This document shows positions 29,783 through 38,054 of a stretch of DNA of 57,500 nucleotides, piece by piece (position 1 is the first letter of the stretch; the number at the start of each line of letters is the position of its first letter). The notes beneath the pieces were generated by a model. The model saw only the letters and a list, made by a program, of their open reading frames with translations. It was not told the origin of the DNA and did no database searches. The stretch comes from Bacillus sp. es.034. GTDB lineage: Bacteria; Bacillota; Bacilli; Bacillales; Bacillaceae_B. Position numbers and translations under genes: made by a program. The stretch lies in NCBI RefSeq assembly GCF_002563655.1, contig NZ_PDIY01000001.1, positions 755,001 to 812,500 on the forward strand, in the 5' to 3' direction.

Positions 29783-30340
29783 TCAGTTGAATTTATTCAT
29801 GACTTCAAGGAATGGTTTATCCAACCAGGTTTCACATGCTTCTACGCTTGAAGAAATGGCTTTATCCAGTTCAGGCTGCTCTTCCTTCGAAAATTTCCCC
29901 AGGACGTAATCCGGGACGCTCATTCCATTGGTCGGACGGTCGATGCCCACCCGCAAACGATTAAACTGCTGGGAACCTAAATGGGCAATGGTCGATTTAA
30001 TGCCATTATGGCCCCCGGCACTTCCCTTCTGCCTTAATCTTAATTTACCTACCGGCAAGTCCAAGTCATCATAAATGACAAGTAGATCCTCGTCTTCAAT
30101 TTCAAAATAATCCATCAGGGGTACAATGCTTTCTCCTGACAAATTCATATACGTAAGCGGCTTTAACAAAACGACCTTTTCACCCTTATGATGATATGTG
30201 CCATAAACCCCTTTAAACTTGGACTGGTTCAATGAAATGCCCAGTCGATCGGCTAATGCATCTATAATAACGAAACCGATATTATGTCTCGTTTTCTCAT
30301 ATTGTGATCCCGGGTTCCCGAGCCCAACGATTAATTTCAT
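29783..30340 (-). CDS. pth: Peptidyl-tRNA hydrolase
   Basis: Releases peptides from tRNAs that drop off the ribosome; called spoVC in B. subtilis because of its sporulation phenotype. Conserved residues are in place: GLGNPG (about 5-10), the catalytic His in TRHNIGF (about 17-23), [24 protein letters not shown] and GGHNGIKS. 185 residues from ATG 30340, with GAGGGTG six bases away; an upstream GTG adds three codons. Follows the ctc terminator. Confidence 0.97.
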   Translation of the reverse strand: MKLIVGLGNPGSQYEKTRHNIGFVIIDALADRLGISLNQSKFKGVYGTYHHKGEKVVLLKPLTYMNLSGESIVPLMDYFEIEDEDLLVIYDDLDLPVGKLRLRQKGSAGGHNGIKSTIAHLGSQQFNRLRVGIDRPTNGMSVPDYVLGKFSKEEQPELDKAISSSVEACETWLDKPFLEVMNKFN

Positions 30341-30380
30341 TTCTAACACCCTCTTCTGACCTTATACCTCTAGAATAACG

Positions 30381-30410
30381 TAAAAAGCGCAACCTGCAAA
30401 AGGTTACGCC
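30381..30410 (-). terminator. Intrinsic terminator after ctc
   Basis: GCGTAACC pairs with GGTTGCGC (one G-U) around TTTTGCA, then TTTTTACG on the minus strand. Read-through to pth remains possible. Confidence 0.82.
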
Positions 30411-30426
30411 AAAAAATATTGATTTT

Positions 30427-31080
30427 TTACTCTTCCTTCGATTCGCTTTCATCACTGGCTTCGGATTCTCTTCCTTCTTCATTCTCAGGTGTGCCAGCTT
30501 CCTGCTCTTCCCCACTGTCGATTTCTTCTTCCTGTCTTGGAGCAAGGATGGAAGCAATGGTACGGTCGTCCTCTTCATTGAGAGTGACGCTGTATTTATC
30601 ACGGATATCACTGATCGTTACCGTTTCTCCCACTTGGAGCTCGGTTACATCCACTTCGATGGATTCAGGGATTTTATTTGGTTTGGCTGTTACAGATACC
30701 TCATGCAACGGCTGCTGCATCACACCACCGTCTTTCACGCCGGCTGCTTCTCCCACAAGCTCGATACGAACATCCGCATCGATTTCTTCTGACATATTCA
30801 CTGCAAGGAAATCAACATGAGTGACAGCATCCTTCAGATGATCCTGCTGGTAATCACTTAAAATGACGTTTTGTTTATTGCCATCTACATTTAAAGAAAT
30901 GATACCGTTTCTTCCTACTTCACGGATCGTTTTAATGAATGTAATGGCGTCTACCATAACTGGTGTATTATCTGCTTTGTAGCCGTACACGACTCCAGGG
31001 ATATTCCCCTCATGTCTCAGCTTTGTTAATGAAGATCGTTTAAAATCTTTCCTGGTATTTGCTTTTAATTCTGTTGCCAT
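30427..31080 (-). CDS. ctc: General stress 50S ribosomal protein L25 (Ctc)
   Basis: Binds 5S rRNA in the 50S central protuberance; induced by general stress in B. subtilis. The 217 residues comprise the N-terminal L25 domain (about 5-95: RKDFKRSSLTKLRHEGNIPGVVYG in part) and the C-terminal TL5-type beta domain (about 98-185), then an acidic tail of mainly Glu, Ser and Asp (about 190-217). Start ATG 31080. The SigB promoter at 31138-31163 is clear. Lies between prs and pth as in B. subtilis. Confidence 0.95.
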   Translation of the reverse strand: MATELKANTRKDFKRSSLTKLRHEGNIPGVVYGYKADNTPVMVDAITFIKTIREVGRNGIISLNVDGNKQNVILSDYQQDHLKDAVTHVDFLAVNMSEEIDADVRIELVGEAAGVKDGGVMQQPLHEVSVTAKPNKIPESIEVDVTELQVGETVTISDIRDKYSVTLNEEDDRTIASILAPRQEEEIDSGEEQEAGTPENEEGRESEASDESESKEE

Positions 31081-31137
31081 GTCTAATCCAACACCTTCCC
31101 TAATCTTTTATGTTAGTTAAAGTTCTATATATAGTAA

Positions 31138-31163
31138 TTACCCTAATGTGATTTGAAATAAAC
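31138..31163 (-). promoter_or_regulatory. SigB promoter of ctc
   Basis: GTTTAT (31163-31158), 14-bp spacer, GGGTAA (31143-31138) on the minus strand, against the SigB consensus GTTTAA-N12/15-GGGTAT: five of six in each box. B. subtilis ctc is a classical SigB gene. Confidence 0.8.
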
Positions 31164-31250
31164 ATAGAAAAATCAATTCATTATAGGAAGAGTGCTTCGA
31201 GGATGTTGACAGATAATGGCTTCAAGCCTTTTCAACCGAAACCGGAAAAC

Positions 31251-31295
31251 GAAAAAGAAGAGCTGGTCCAAGGTTTATAAGGACCGGCTCTTCTT
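31251..31295 (-). terminator. Intrinsic terminator after prs
   Basis: AAGAAGAGCCGGTCC pairs with GGACCAGCTCTTCTT (one mismatch) around an 11-base loop, followed by TTTC on the minus strand. Confidence 0.85.
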
Positions 31296-31323
31296 TCTAT
31301 GCACAAACTACAAATATTAATTC

Positions 31324-32283
31324 TTAATCAAAAAGCGTGCTGACAGATTGTTGCTCATAGATGCGGATGATCGCTTCGCTGATCAAAGGAGCCACTGACA
31401 GGGACTTCACTTTACCGATCATTTTTTCTTCACCCAGTGGGATGGAGTTCGTCACAACCAATTCTTTAATATTGGAGTTTTCGATGCGCTCGATGGCAGG
31501 ACCAGAAAGAACCGGGTGCGTACAGCAGGCAAAGACTTCTTTCGCTCCGTTTTCTACTAATGCATTGGCAGCCAATGTAATCGTACCGGCGGTGTCAATG
31601 ATATCATCGATCAAGATCGCAATTTTTCCATCGATATTACCGACGATGTTCATAACCTCTGCCACATTCGGCTTCGGACGACGCTTATCAATGATGGCGA
31701 TAGGCGCTTTCAGACGTTCTGCAAGCTTACGTGCTCTAGTCACCCCTCCATGGTCCGGAGATACGATAACAAGATCTTCCGTATTGAAGCCTCTCTCTTC
31801 AAAGTAATCCGCTAAGATCGGAACACCCATGAGATGATCGATCAGGATATCGAAGAAACCTTGAATTTGAGGAGCATGCAGATCCAGTGTGATGACACGT
31901 GTAGCACCGGCTGTTTCTAAAAGGTTCGCAACTAATTTAGCAGTGATCGGCTCACGTGCTCTCGCTTTACGGTCTTGACGGGCATAACCATAGTAAGGCA
32001 TCACGATATTAATTGTCTTGGCAGAGGCACGTTTCAGGGCATCCACCATGATCAGAAGCTCCATCAGGTTTTCATTAACCGGCTGACAAGTAGATTGAAT
32101 GACAAATACGTCACACCCACGGATACTTTCTTCGATGTTGATCTGGATTTCACCGTCACTAAAACGTTTAACGGACGATTTACCTAATTCCACTCCTACT
32201 TCATCAGCAATTTCCTTTGCAAGATGGTAGTTTGAATTAAGAGAGAAGATTTTCAACTTGGAATTAATATAAGAGTTTGGCAT
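31324..32283 (-). CDS. prs: Ribose-phosphate pyrophosphokinase
   Basis: Makes PRPP from ribose 5-phosphate and ATP, feeding purines, pyrimidines, His and Trp synthesis. Class I signatures: [16 protein letters not shown] (about 98-113), the divalent-cation/PRPP site [12 protein letters not shown] (about 132-143) and [10 protein letters not shown] (about 222-231). 319 residues, as usual. ATG 32283 follows GGGAGG. Thirteen nucleotides after glmU, the standard glmU-prs pairing. Close to purR, whose PRPP-binding effector domain senses this product. Confidence 0.98.
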   Translation of the reverse strand: MPNSYINSKLKIFSLNSNYHLAKEIADEVGVELGKSSVKRFSDGEIQINIEESIRGCDVFVIQSTCQPVNENLMELLIMVDALKRASAKTINIVMPYYGYARQDRKARAREPITAKLVANLLETAGATRVITLDLHAPQIQGFFDILIDHLMGVPILADYFEERGFNTEDLVIVSPDHGGVTRARKLAERLKAPIAIIDKRRPKPNVAEVMNIVGNIDGKIAILIDDIIDTAGTITLAANALVENGAKEVFACCTHPVLSGPAIERIENSNIKELVVTNSIPLGEEKMIGKVKSLSVAPLISEAIIRIYEQQSVSTLFD

Positions 32284-32296
32284 TGTGGACCTCCCA

Positions 32297-33670
32297 TTAT
32301 TTCTTATGATTTAGATTTTGAACATAATTTTCTTTATTTACTTGGCGAGCTCTCGCAATGGAAAGAGACTCACCGGGAACATCTTCAGTAATGGTAGAAC
32401 CAGCTGCAATGTATGCACCTTTCCCTACGTTGACAGGGGCAACCAGATTAGAATTGCAGCCTACAAATACACCGTCTTCAATCTTTGTCAGGTGCTTGTT
32501 CTTCCCATCATAGTTCACTGTGATCGATCCACACCCGATGTTGACGTCACGTCCCACTTCAGCATCACCAATGTAGCTTAAATGGGAGGCCTTACTTGCT
32601 TTACCGAATGTTGCTTTCTTGATTTCGACAAAGTTACCGATCTTCACTTCATCTTCAATGGTAGAAGCCGGGCGGATATGAGCAAATGGCCCGATTTGAA
32701 CATCCGCTCCGACCGAACTGTCATGAGCCACAGACTGCTTCAAGACTGTGCGGTCCCCGATCTGACAATCCTTCACCTCGGAGTTCGGTCCGATCATGGC
32801 ATCTTCACCGATTGATGTGCTGCCTTGAAGCACTGTTCCAGGCAGGATCACGGTATCTCTTCCGATCGTTACATCCGCATCGATATACGTATTGTTTGGA
32901 TCTTTGATCGTTACACCGTTCCGCATATGGAATTCATTGATGCGCTTTTTCATTGTGATCTCTGCTTGAGAAAGGGCCACACGATCATTGACACCAAGCG
33001 TCTCATCAAAGTCACTTGTCTGGTATGCACTGACGATTTCACCTTCCGATTGAAGGATCTCAATGACATCCGGCAAATAATATTCACCCTGCACATTATC
33101 ATTCGAAACCTTCTTCAGGGCATCGAATAACGCTTTATTATCAAAACAATACGTTCCGGTATTAATTTCTTTCACGCTTCGTTCTTCTTCACTTGCATCC
33201 TTATGTTCCACAATGCGTTCCACTAATCCATCCGGGTTACGGATGATCCGTCCGTATCCATCAGGGGATTCCGTATGACCCGTCAAAATGGTCGCTTTGG
33301 CACCCTGTCCTTCATGATGCTGCACCAGTGCTTCCATCGTCTCTCCTTTAATGAGCGGCGTATCGCCACATACCACTAAAGTCGTTCCTTCCAAGTCACC
33401 CAGGACATCCTCGGACTGCATCACAGCATGAGCTGTCCCTAACTGCTCAGCCTGAAGAGCGAAATCGCTCTTGCCTTCTAAATGCGACTTCACAAGCTCA
33501 GCACCATGACCGATGATTGTGACAGTCTTCTCTATATGTAGTGTTGAAATTTGGTCGACCACATGTTCCACCATCGGCTTGCCACACACAGGATGAAGAA
33601 CTTTATAAAGCTTCGACTTCATTCTCGTACCTTGTCCGGCAGCTAATATAACGGCATATCGATTTGTCAT
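32297..33670 (-). CDS. glmU: Bifunctional GlcNAc-1-phosphate uridyltransferase/GlcN-1-P acetyltransferase
   Basis: Makes UDP-GlcNAc for peptidoglycan. The uridyltransferase domain (about 1-228) begins [20 protein letters not shown] and has CGDTPLI. The left-handed beta-helix acetyltransferase domain (about 250-457) consists of hexapeptide repeats with [19 protein letters not shown] and [13 protein letters not shown] 33670 is chosen (457 residues), with GGAGG seven bases upstream; the frame is open ten codons further but that includes the transcription start region of the promoter at 33705-33733. Confidence 0.97.
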   Translation of the reverse strand: MTNRYAVILAAGQGTRMKSKLYKVLHPVCGKPMVEHVVDQISTLHIEKTVTIIGHGAELVKSHLEGKSDFALQAEQLGTAHAVMQSEDVLGDLEGTTLVVCGDTPLIKGETMEALVQHHEGQGAKATILTGHTESPDGYGRIIRNPDGLVERIVEHKDASEEERSVKEINTGTYCFDNKALFDALKKVSNDNVQGEYYLPDVIEILQSEGEIVSAYQTSDFDETLGVNDRVALSQAEITMKKRINEFHMRNGVTIKDPNNTYIDADVTIGRDTVILPGTVLQGSTSIGEDAMIGPNSEVKDCQIGDRTVLKQSVAHDSSVGADVQIGPFAHIRPASTIEDEVKIGNFVEIKKATFGKASKASHLSYIGDAEVGRDVNIGCGSITVNYDGKNKHLTKIEDGVFVGCNSNLVAPVNVGKGAYIAAGSTITEDVPGESLSIARARQVNKENYVQNLNHKK

Positions 33671-33704
33671 TTTTGGTCCTCCAATAACCTTTTTATCCAT
33701 AACG

Positions 33705-33733
33705 AATATATCCTAAAAACTCAACCATTTCAA
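33705..33733 (-). promoter_or_regulatory. SigA promoter of glmU-prs
   Basis: TTGAAA (33733-33728) and TATATT (33710-33705), 17 bp apart on the minus strand, about 35 bp before the glmU start. A shifted TTGAGT/TATGGA pair overlaps it. Confidence 0.65.
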
Positions 33734-33767
33734 GGAATCATGTAAAAGTACATATATTTGACAAACG

Positions 33768-33912
33768 AAAAGCGGAGGCGGCTTGCCCAGAGGCGACAAG
33801 CATAAGGCGAACCTGCCGGAAAGGCGTCCTTTGCCTTTTTGGCAGGTTTGACTTATGACCTCGAGCCTCTAGCCGCCGGAGCTGGACAATTCGAAAAGCG
33901 GAGGCGGCTTGC
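33768..33912. repeat. 118-nt hairpin repeat unit plus truncated second unit (locus 1)
   Basis: One complete unit (33768-33885) runs from AAAAGCGG to GGAGCTGG. An 8-nt linker (33886-33893) follows, then the first 19 nt of a second unit (33894-33912), so the period is 126 nt as in locus 2 at 37675. The unit is a long imperfect hairpin: GGCGGCT/AGCCGCC, AGAGGC/GCCTCT, CATAAG/CTTATG, ACCTGCC/GGCAGGT and AAGGC/GCCTT nest in order. It fills much of the 414-bp gap between spoVG and glmU; the rest (33913-34035) is AT-rich with no gene. Confidence 0.85.
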
Positions 33913-34035
33913 TATGTCGAATTTTCTTTACCACAAAAAACAAAAAATTGTTTATTTAGAGGTTTCGAATTTCTCATAGCCTGGGTATACAAAAAACGTA
34001 AGAATCAACTCTTCTTAAAAAGGGGCTCCAGAAGA

Positions 34036-34068
34036 CAAAAAAAAAGAGCCTTACAAAAGTAGGCTCTT
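34036..34068 (-). terminator. Intrinsic terminator after spoVG
   Basis: AAGAGCCTA pairs with TAAGGCTCTT around a short loop, then TTTTTTTG on the minus strand. Confidence 0.88.
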
Positions 34069-34084
34069 GATGCTATTGATCCTA

Positions 34085-34378
34085 TTAGGAAGCCCCAGCT
34101 TCTTCTAACTCAACTTCTTCCAACTCTCCTAAACGATGGTACTCAGCTAAAACGGCGTCTTGAATCTTGCCGCGGGTACCCGAATTGATTGGATGAGCAA
34201 TATCACGGAATTCTCCATCCGGAGTCCGCTTACTTGGCATCGCTACAAATAAGCCATTGTTCCCATCAATCACGCGAATGTCATGAACAACAAATTCATT
34301 ATCCAGCGTAATAGATGCGATAGCTCTCATGCGACCGTCGGTGTTTACTCGGCGTAATCTTACGTCTGTTACTTCCAT
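34085..34378 (-). CDS. spoVG: RNA-binding regulator SpoVG
   Basis: A small nucleic-acid-binding regulator involved in asymmetric division and, in other Firmicutes, virulence and cell wall control. The 97-residue protein begins [11 protein letters not shown], the invariant family start, with [11 protein letters not shown] and [14 protein letters not shown] following. ATG 34378 has AGGTGG eight bases upstream and gives the B. subtilis length; an upstream GTG would add four codons. Expression is from the SigH promoter at 34419-34448, with an AT-rich upstream box of the type bound by AbrB. Confidence 0.97.
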   Translation of the reverse strand: MEVTDVRLRRVNTDGRMRAIASITLDNEFVVHDIRVIDGNNGLFVAMPSKRTPDGEFRDIAHPINSGTRGKIQDAVLAEYHRLGELEEVELEEAGAS

Positions 34379-34418
34379 TCTGTTCACCACCTTTTTCCCT
34401 AGATGAAATCTACTCTAT

Positions 34419-34448
34419 GTATTCAACGAATTATTTAGATATTCCTTC
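34419..34448 (-). promoter_or_regulatory. SigH promoter of spoVG with AT-rich upstream box
   Basis: GAAGGAATA (34448-34440) fits the SigH -35 RNAGGAWWW exactly; GTTGAATAC (34427-34419) fits the -10 RNNGAATWW at eight of nine; the spacer is 12 bp. Just upstream (34450-34490) is an A/T block with runs of A and T, like the AbrB-sensitive box of B. subtilis spoVG. Confidence 0.85.
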
Positions 34449-34528
34449 TTAAATTGTAAAATTTTTTGAAAAATTTTATTTTTCACATCTTTATGTCTGT
34501 TTCCTTTGAACTACACTTCTTTTTGGTA

Positions 34529-34562
34529 CAAAAAAACACCCGTGAAGATTACTTCACGAGTG
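34529..34562 (-). terminator. Intrinsic terminator overlapping the 3' end of ridA
   Basis: CACTCGTGAAG pairs with CTTCACGGGTG around TAAT, followed by TTTTTTTG on the minus strand. The ridA stop codon TAA is in the hairpin loop. Confidence 0.9.
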
Positions 34563-34923
34563 CGATTACTTCAATTTCAACCTGGGCATCTTTAGGTAAG
34601 CGGGCTACTTCCACACAAGAACGAGCCGGCTTGTGGTTGCTGAAATATTCCCCATACACTTCATTGATCGCCCCGAAATCATTCATGTCCTTGATGAAGA
34701 CCGTTGCTTTGACCACTGTTTCAAATGTTGCCCCGGCTTCCGATAATACGGCTTGAAGATTGCGGAACACTTGATGCGTCTGCTCCACTACATCTCCTTC
34801 GACCATTGAACCCTCGGCCGTCAAAGGAATTTGTCCTGAGCTGTAGAACAAATTATTTACGACGATTCCTTGTGAATATGGCCCGATTGCTGCCGGTGCT
34901 TCCTTAGTAGAAACTACACGCAT
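34549..34923 (-). CDS. ridA: RidA-family reactive intermediate deaminase (YabJ)
   Basis: Hydrolyses enamine/imine intermediates released by PLP enzymes. The 124-residue protein has the family features [23 protein letters not shown] (in part, about 12-33), a conserved Arg in [11 protein letters not shown] (about 100-110) and [10 protein letters not shown] at the end. B. subtilis YabJ has also been tied to purine regulation, in keeping with its place 15 nt after purR. ATG 34923 follows GGGGAGG. The last codons form the left arm of a terminator. Confidence 0.96.
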   Translation of the reverse strand: MRVVSTKEAPAAIGPYSQGIVVNNLFYSSGQIPLTAEGSMVEGDVVEQTHQVFRNLQAVLSEAGATFETVVKATVFIKDMNDFGAINEVYGEYFSNHKPARSCVEVARLPKDAQVEIEVIALVK

Positions 34924-34938
34924 AGTAGATGCCTCCCC

Positions 34939-35775
34939 TTATGGTAAAAATGTTAGATTGGATTGAAAATAATTTCCTTCCGTTAAGGAAATCTGTTTAT
35001 CCTTTTCATTTACATCAGACAATTTTAACAATGAAACATAATCATCCACCAATCGTCCGTCCATGCTATTGGATTCAACCAGAACCCCAATTCCCGACAA
35101 GGTGGCAGAAAACTCTTCCAACAGGTTTTTCATTCCATTGATGGTTCCGCCTGCTTTCATGAAATCATCGACGACCAATACTTTAGACCCTTCTTTCAAA
35201 CTTCTTTTAGAAAGAACCATGGATTGGATTCTCTTCGATGAACCGGACACATAATTGATGCTCACTGTCGATCCTTCGGTGACACGGCTGTCCCGTCTGA
35301 CAATGACCACCGGCACATTCAAATATGAGGCAATCGCATTGGCAATCGGGATTCCCTTCGTTGCCACTGTCATAATGACGTCTATATCTTTTTCAGCAAA
35401 TGCAGATGCCAGTAATTTGCCGACACTCTTCATGAGCTGAGGGTTACCAAGCAGGTCGGTCATATAAAGGTATCCGCCCGGTAATAGGCGATCGGAGCTT
35501 TCCAAGTGGACACAAAGCTCTTCAATCATAGCCTCCGCTTCCTGACTGTTTACCTTTGGTACATACTTCACTCCACCTGCTGCCCCGGGAACCGTCTGTA
35601 CCGTCCCGACACCCCGTCCCTCAAATGTTTCCTTTACAATTGTCAAGTCTTCACTGATGGAAGACTTGGCAGAACCGTACCGTTCAGAAAAAAAAGTCAA
35701 GGGCACAAGTTGGTGGGGCCGTTCTAATAAATAGTGCGTCATATCAATCAATCGTTCGCTGCGCTTAAACTTCAC
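34939..35775 (-). CDS. purR: Purine operon repressor PurR
   Basis: Represses purine genes by binding PurBox DNA; PRPP releases it. An N-terminal winged-helix domain (about 1-73: LVPLTFFSERYGSAKSSISEDL in part) precedes a phosphoribosyltransferase-type effector domain with the PRPP motif VLVVDDFMKAGGT (about 200-212) and the conserved TVATKGIPIA loop. 278 residues. Start is GTG 35775, with GGAGG eight bases upstream. A PurBox pair lies 15-59 bp upstream, so autorepression is likely. ridA follows at 15 nt. Confidence 0.97.
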   Translation of the reverse strand: MKFKRSERLIDMTHYLLERPHQLVPLTFFSERYGSAKSSISEDLTIVKETFEGRGVGTVQTVPGAAGGVKYVPKVNSQEAEAMIEELCVHLESSDRLLPGGYLYMTDLLGNPQLMKSVGKLLASAFAEKDIDVIMTVATKGIPIANAIASYLNVPVVIVRRDSRVTEGSTVSINYVSGSSKRIQSMVLSKRSLKEGSKVLVVDDFMKAGGTINGMKNLLEEFSATLSGIGVLVESNSMDGRLVDDYVSLLKLSDVNEKDKQISLTEGNYFQSNLTFLP

Positions 35776-35789
35776 CGAAGAAACCTCCT

Positions 35790-35834
35790 AAATCCGAATA
35801 TTATAATGTAAATATATCATTAATATACGGATTT
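35790..35834. promoter_or_regulatory. PurBox pair (PurR operator) upstream of purR
   Basis: AAATCCGAATATT (35790-35802, plus strand) and AAATCCGTATATT (35834-35822, minus strand) form an inverted pair of 14-mers about 17 bp apart. The first fits the B. subtilis PurBox AWWWCCGAACWWT at 12 of 13. A TATAAT lies between them on the minus strand, in place to be blocked. Confidence 0.65.
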
Positions 35835-35846
35835 CGGCAAGAGCTC

Positions 35847-36701
35847 TTAATCTCCAAGCATGCGCACTGCGAAAACTTGATCACAAAACCCTCTTAAACC
35901 ATTGTAGATTCGATGAAGTCTTGATTCATATTGCACCAATCCATATACTGTCGGGCCGCTTCCGCTCATCAGAACGGCATCGGCACCGAACCGCTCCATT
36001 TGATCTTTTATCTGGGATACTTCCGGATGCATATCCAATGTAACCGATTCGAGTACATTCCCGAGATTGGAGCAAATATCACGATAATTCCCATGTTCTA
36101 AAGCTGATACCATTGCGCTGGTATCCGGATGCTGAATGTTTTTCAAATCCAGATTCTTATACACATCCGCTGTTGAAACGCCTATCGTCGGTTTTGCGAG
36201 GATCACCCAGCAGTTCGGGGGAGAGGGAAGATGTTTGATCTTCTCTCCTCTTCCCGATGCCAAGGCTGTCCCTCCGTAAACACAGAAGGATACATCAGAA
36301 CCGATTTCTGCACCCAGTTCTGCCAGTTCGTCCATACTCAGACCTAAATCCCATAAGCGATTCAGCCCTTTCAAAGTCGCAGCAGCATCACTGCTTCCCC
36401 CTGCCAACCCTGCCGCTACAGGGATCACTTTATCGATGGAAATGGCTACACCCTTCTTGATGTTCAATTTCTCTTTCAACAGATGTGCAGCCTGATAGGC
36501 AAGGTTTCTTCCATCATCCGGCACAAATCGATTGTGGGAAAGAATTTTGATCGAATCGTCTGAAAGATTCGTCAGTTCAATTCTATCCGCTAAATCGATT
36601 GTGGTCATAACCATCTCAACTTCATGGTAACCATCTGAACGTTTATGTAAAACATCAAGTGATAGGTTAATTTTTGCCGGCGCCTTTACTAATAACCTCA
36701 T
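35847..36701 (-). CDS. ispE: 4-diphosphocytidyl-2-C-methyl-D-erythritol kinase
   Basis: A GHMP kinase of the non-mevalonate isoprenoid pathway. Motif 1 is [12 protein letters not shown] (about 7-18), the ATP loop [17 protein letters not shown] (about 93-109) with the catalytic Asp near [19 protein letters not shown], and motif 3 [11 protein letters not shown] (about 246-256). 284 residues. ATG 36701 has AAGGTGATG upstream. In its own unit upstream of purR, with a promoter at 36740-36767. Confidence 0.96.
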   Translation of the reverse strand: MRLLVKAPAKINLSLDVLHKRSDGYHEVEMVMTTIDLADRIELTNLSDDSIKILSHNRFVPDDGRNLAYQAAHLLKEKLNIKKGVAISIDKVIPVAAGLAGGSSDAAATLKGLNRLWDLGLSMDELAELGAEIGSDVSFCVYGGTALASGRGEKIKHLPSPPNCWVILAKPTIGVSTADVYKNLDLKNIQHPDTSAMVSALEHGNYRDICSNLGNVLESVTLDMHPEVSQIKDQMERFGADAVLMSGSGPTVYGLVQYESRLHRIYNGLRGFCDQVFAVRMLGD

Positions 36702-36739
36702 ATCATCACCTTCTTACCAATACTCTTTTGTTATATTGT

Positions 36740-36767
36740 ATCATACACTTATTATAGAGAGTGTTAA
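36740..36767 (-). promoter_or_regulatory. Probable SigA promoter of ispE
   Basis: TTAACA (36767-36762) and TATGAT (36745-36740), 16 bp apart on the minus strand, about 40 bp before ispE. An inverted repeat ACATACT-N6-AGTATGT (36775-36794) lies just upstream of the -35. Confidence 0.5.
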
Positions 36768-36842
36768 CTTCTAAACATACTCATACAAGTATGTTATTTT
36801 ATCACGTAAAGTACTGATAGGAAAGATGACGTTGCCCTATAT

Positions 36843-36888
36843 AAAAAAGGCCGCCGGAAAAGCATGACACTTTTTAGGCGACCCTTTG
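36843..36888 (-). terminator. Intrinsic terminator after sspF
   Basis: AAGG and CGCC pair with GGCG and CCTT, with an inner AAAAG/CTTTT stem, followed by TTTTTTAT on the minus strand. Confidence 0.75.
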
Positions 36889-36931
36889 GATATGGTACTG
36901 ATAAAAGATGTAATCCATATGTGAAAAAGAG

Positions 36932-37114
36932 TTAGTGCGGATGATGTTCGGACAGCTGCCTGCTTGCGCGTTCAACTGCACGCTTTACCATATTCCCCGC
37001 GTCCCGGGACGTGATTCCACCCCAGCCATCCTTCTGAACAACGTCATAGAATCCTAATTCCTGAGCGATTTCCTCTTTTAATTGGTCAGACATGATCCCT
37101 CTTCTTCTACTCAT
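36932..37114 (-). CDS. sspF: Small acid-soluble spore protein SspF (alpha/beta type family)
   Basis: A DNA-protecting spore protein of 60 residues made in the forespore. It begins [20 protein letters not shown] and contains [19 protein letters not shown] (both in part here), the conserved core of SASP-type DNA binding. ATG 37114 follows AAAGGAGG. A perfect SigG -10 (CATACTA) is 30 bp upstream. Between veg and ispE, as in B. subtilis. It ends in a His-rich SEHHPH. Confidence 0.94.
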   Translation of the reverse strand: MSRRRGIMSDQLKEEIAQELGFYDVVQKDGWGGITSRDAGNMVKRAVERASRQLSEHHPH

Positions 37115-37144
37115 TGTCTACCTCCTTTAATTGCACCACATCGT

Positions 37145-37151
37145 TAGTATG
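37145..37151 (-). promoter_or_regulatory. SigG -10 element of sspF
   Basis: CATACTA on the minus strand is the exact SigG -10 consensus. The region 18 bp further upstream (ACATT) is only a weak -35. Confidence 0.5.
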
Positions 37152-37212
37152 TGTACGTGAAGGTTAAAAAATGTTGAAAGATCGTATGTAAAACATGTAT
37201 TTTTAAACAAAT

Positions 37213-37243
37213 AAAAAAGCAGCAAACAATTGTCTACTGCTGG
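37213..37243 (-). terminator. Intrinsic terminator overlapping the 3' end of veg
   Basis: AGCAG pairs with CTGCT around an inner ACAATTGT palindrome, followed by TTTTTTAT on the minus strand. The veg stop codon TAG lies inside the hairpin. Confidence 0.75.
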
Positions 37244-37503
37244 CTAAAGATGATATTTCCTGTTGCTTCATCATAAAATGTTAATTGAACTGTCTCAGTG
37301 AGAACATCTGCATAGCTGTAAGAAACTCGTTCGAACGCATTCTCTTCTTGATCCAGCTGAACCACGAATACAGAAGGATACGTTTCGGCTAGAACACCTG
37401 AACGCTCAATTGTTTTTCGACGTCCACCGTTTGCTTTAAGCATTAAACGTTTCCCCAGATTAGAATCAAGGGATCTTTTAATGTCGGCTAATGTTTTTGG
37501 CAT
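37234..37503 (-). CDS. veg: Veg protein (biofilm-associated small cytoplasmic protein)
   Basis: A very highly expressed small protein that in B. subtilis stimulates biofilm gene expression, apparently by working against SinR. The 89 residues include [25 protein letters not shown] (in part, about 7-31) and the predicted beta-rich [17 protein letters not shown] 37503 has GAGG upstream. It has its own near-consensus SigA promoter at 37528-37556 and its own terminator. Confidence 0.95.
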   Translation of the reverse strand: MPKTLADIKRSLDSNLGKRLMLKANGGRRKTIERSGVLAETYPSVFVVQLDQEENAFERVSYSYADVLTETVQLTFYDEATGNIIFSQQ

Positions 37504-37527
37504 TTCGCTTCCACCTCACTGTTATTA

Positions 37528-37556
37528 AATATAACACATTATGTAATTTTAGTCAA
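37528..37556 (-). promoter_or_regulatory. Strong SigA promoter of veg
   Basis: TTGACT (37556-37551) and TATATT (37533-37528), 17 bp apart on the minus strand, with A/T-rich DNA upstream resembling an UP element. B. subtilis veg has one of its strongest vegetative promoters. Confidence 0.85.
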
Positions 37557-37674
37557 ATAAATTTATTATTTTAACAAGAATCATGAACACCTGTCAATAT
37601 ATTTTATTCAACAAAAAGTACGTTTTTTCTACAACCCTAACATTCCCCAAAGGTTGAAAAATTATGTAAACACT

Positions 37675-37966
37675 AAAAGCGGAGGCGGCTTGACCAGGCC
37701 CGACAAGCATAAGATGAATGGGCTGAGAAGGCGTTCTTTGCCTTCTTTGACCATTTAGCTTATGACCTCGAGCCTCTAGTCGCCGGAGCTGGATAACAAT
37801 AAAAGCGGAAGGGCTTTGCCCAGAGGCGACAAGCATAAGACGAGCCTGCCGGAAAGGCGTTCTTTGCCTTTTTGGCAGGCTTGGCTTATGACCTCGAGCC
37901 TCTAAGCCCTGGAGCTGGATAACACTAAAAGCGGAGGCGGCTTGCCCAGGCCCGACAAGCATAAAA
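37675..37966. repeat. Tandem 126-nt-period hairpin repeat array (locus 2)
   Basis: Two complete 118-nt units (37675-37792 and 37801-37918) and a third cut at about 40 nt (37927-37966), joined by 8-nt linkers (ATAACAAT, ATAACACT). Each starts AAAAGCGG and the complete ones end GGAGCTGG. Units differ by paired changes in their stems: outer GGCGGCT/AGTCGCC against AGGGCTT/AAGCCCT, inner AATGG/CCATT against GCCTGCC/GGCAGGC. The array occupies the 551-bp gap between yabG and veg; the remainder of that gap holds only the veg promoter and yabG 3' hairpins. On the minus strand it creates a false 132-codon frame. Confidence 0.9.
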
Positions 37967-37995
37967 ACCACCACCCAACCAGTATATGTCACCTT

Positions 37996-38054
37996 AAAAG
38001 GAAATAGACCCTACAAGTAATTGTAAGGTCTTAGAAGGTTTTGTCGAACCTTCC
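37996..38054 (-). terminator. Two 3' hairpins after yabG, probable terminator
   Basis: On the minus strand GGAAGGTT/AACCTTC, then AGACCTTACAA pairing with TTGTAGGGTCT (one G-U) and followed by ATTTCCTTTT. The U tract is weak. Confidence 0.6.

Noticed and set aside
37594..37992. 132-codon minus-strand frame with repeated LEARGHK-like segments
   Set aside because: It lies wholly across the 126-nt hairpin repeat array. The peptide repetition is a by-product of the DNA repeat, and no ribosome-binding site or homology supports it.
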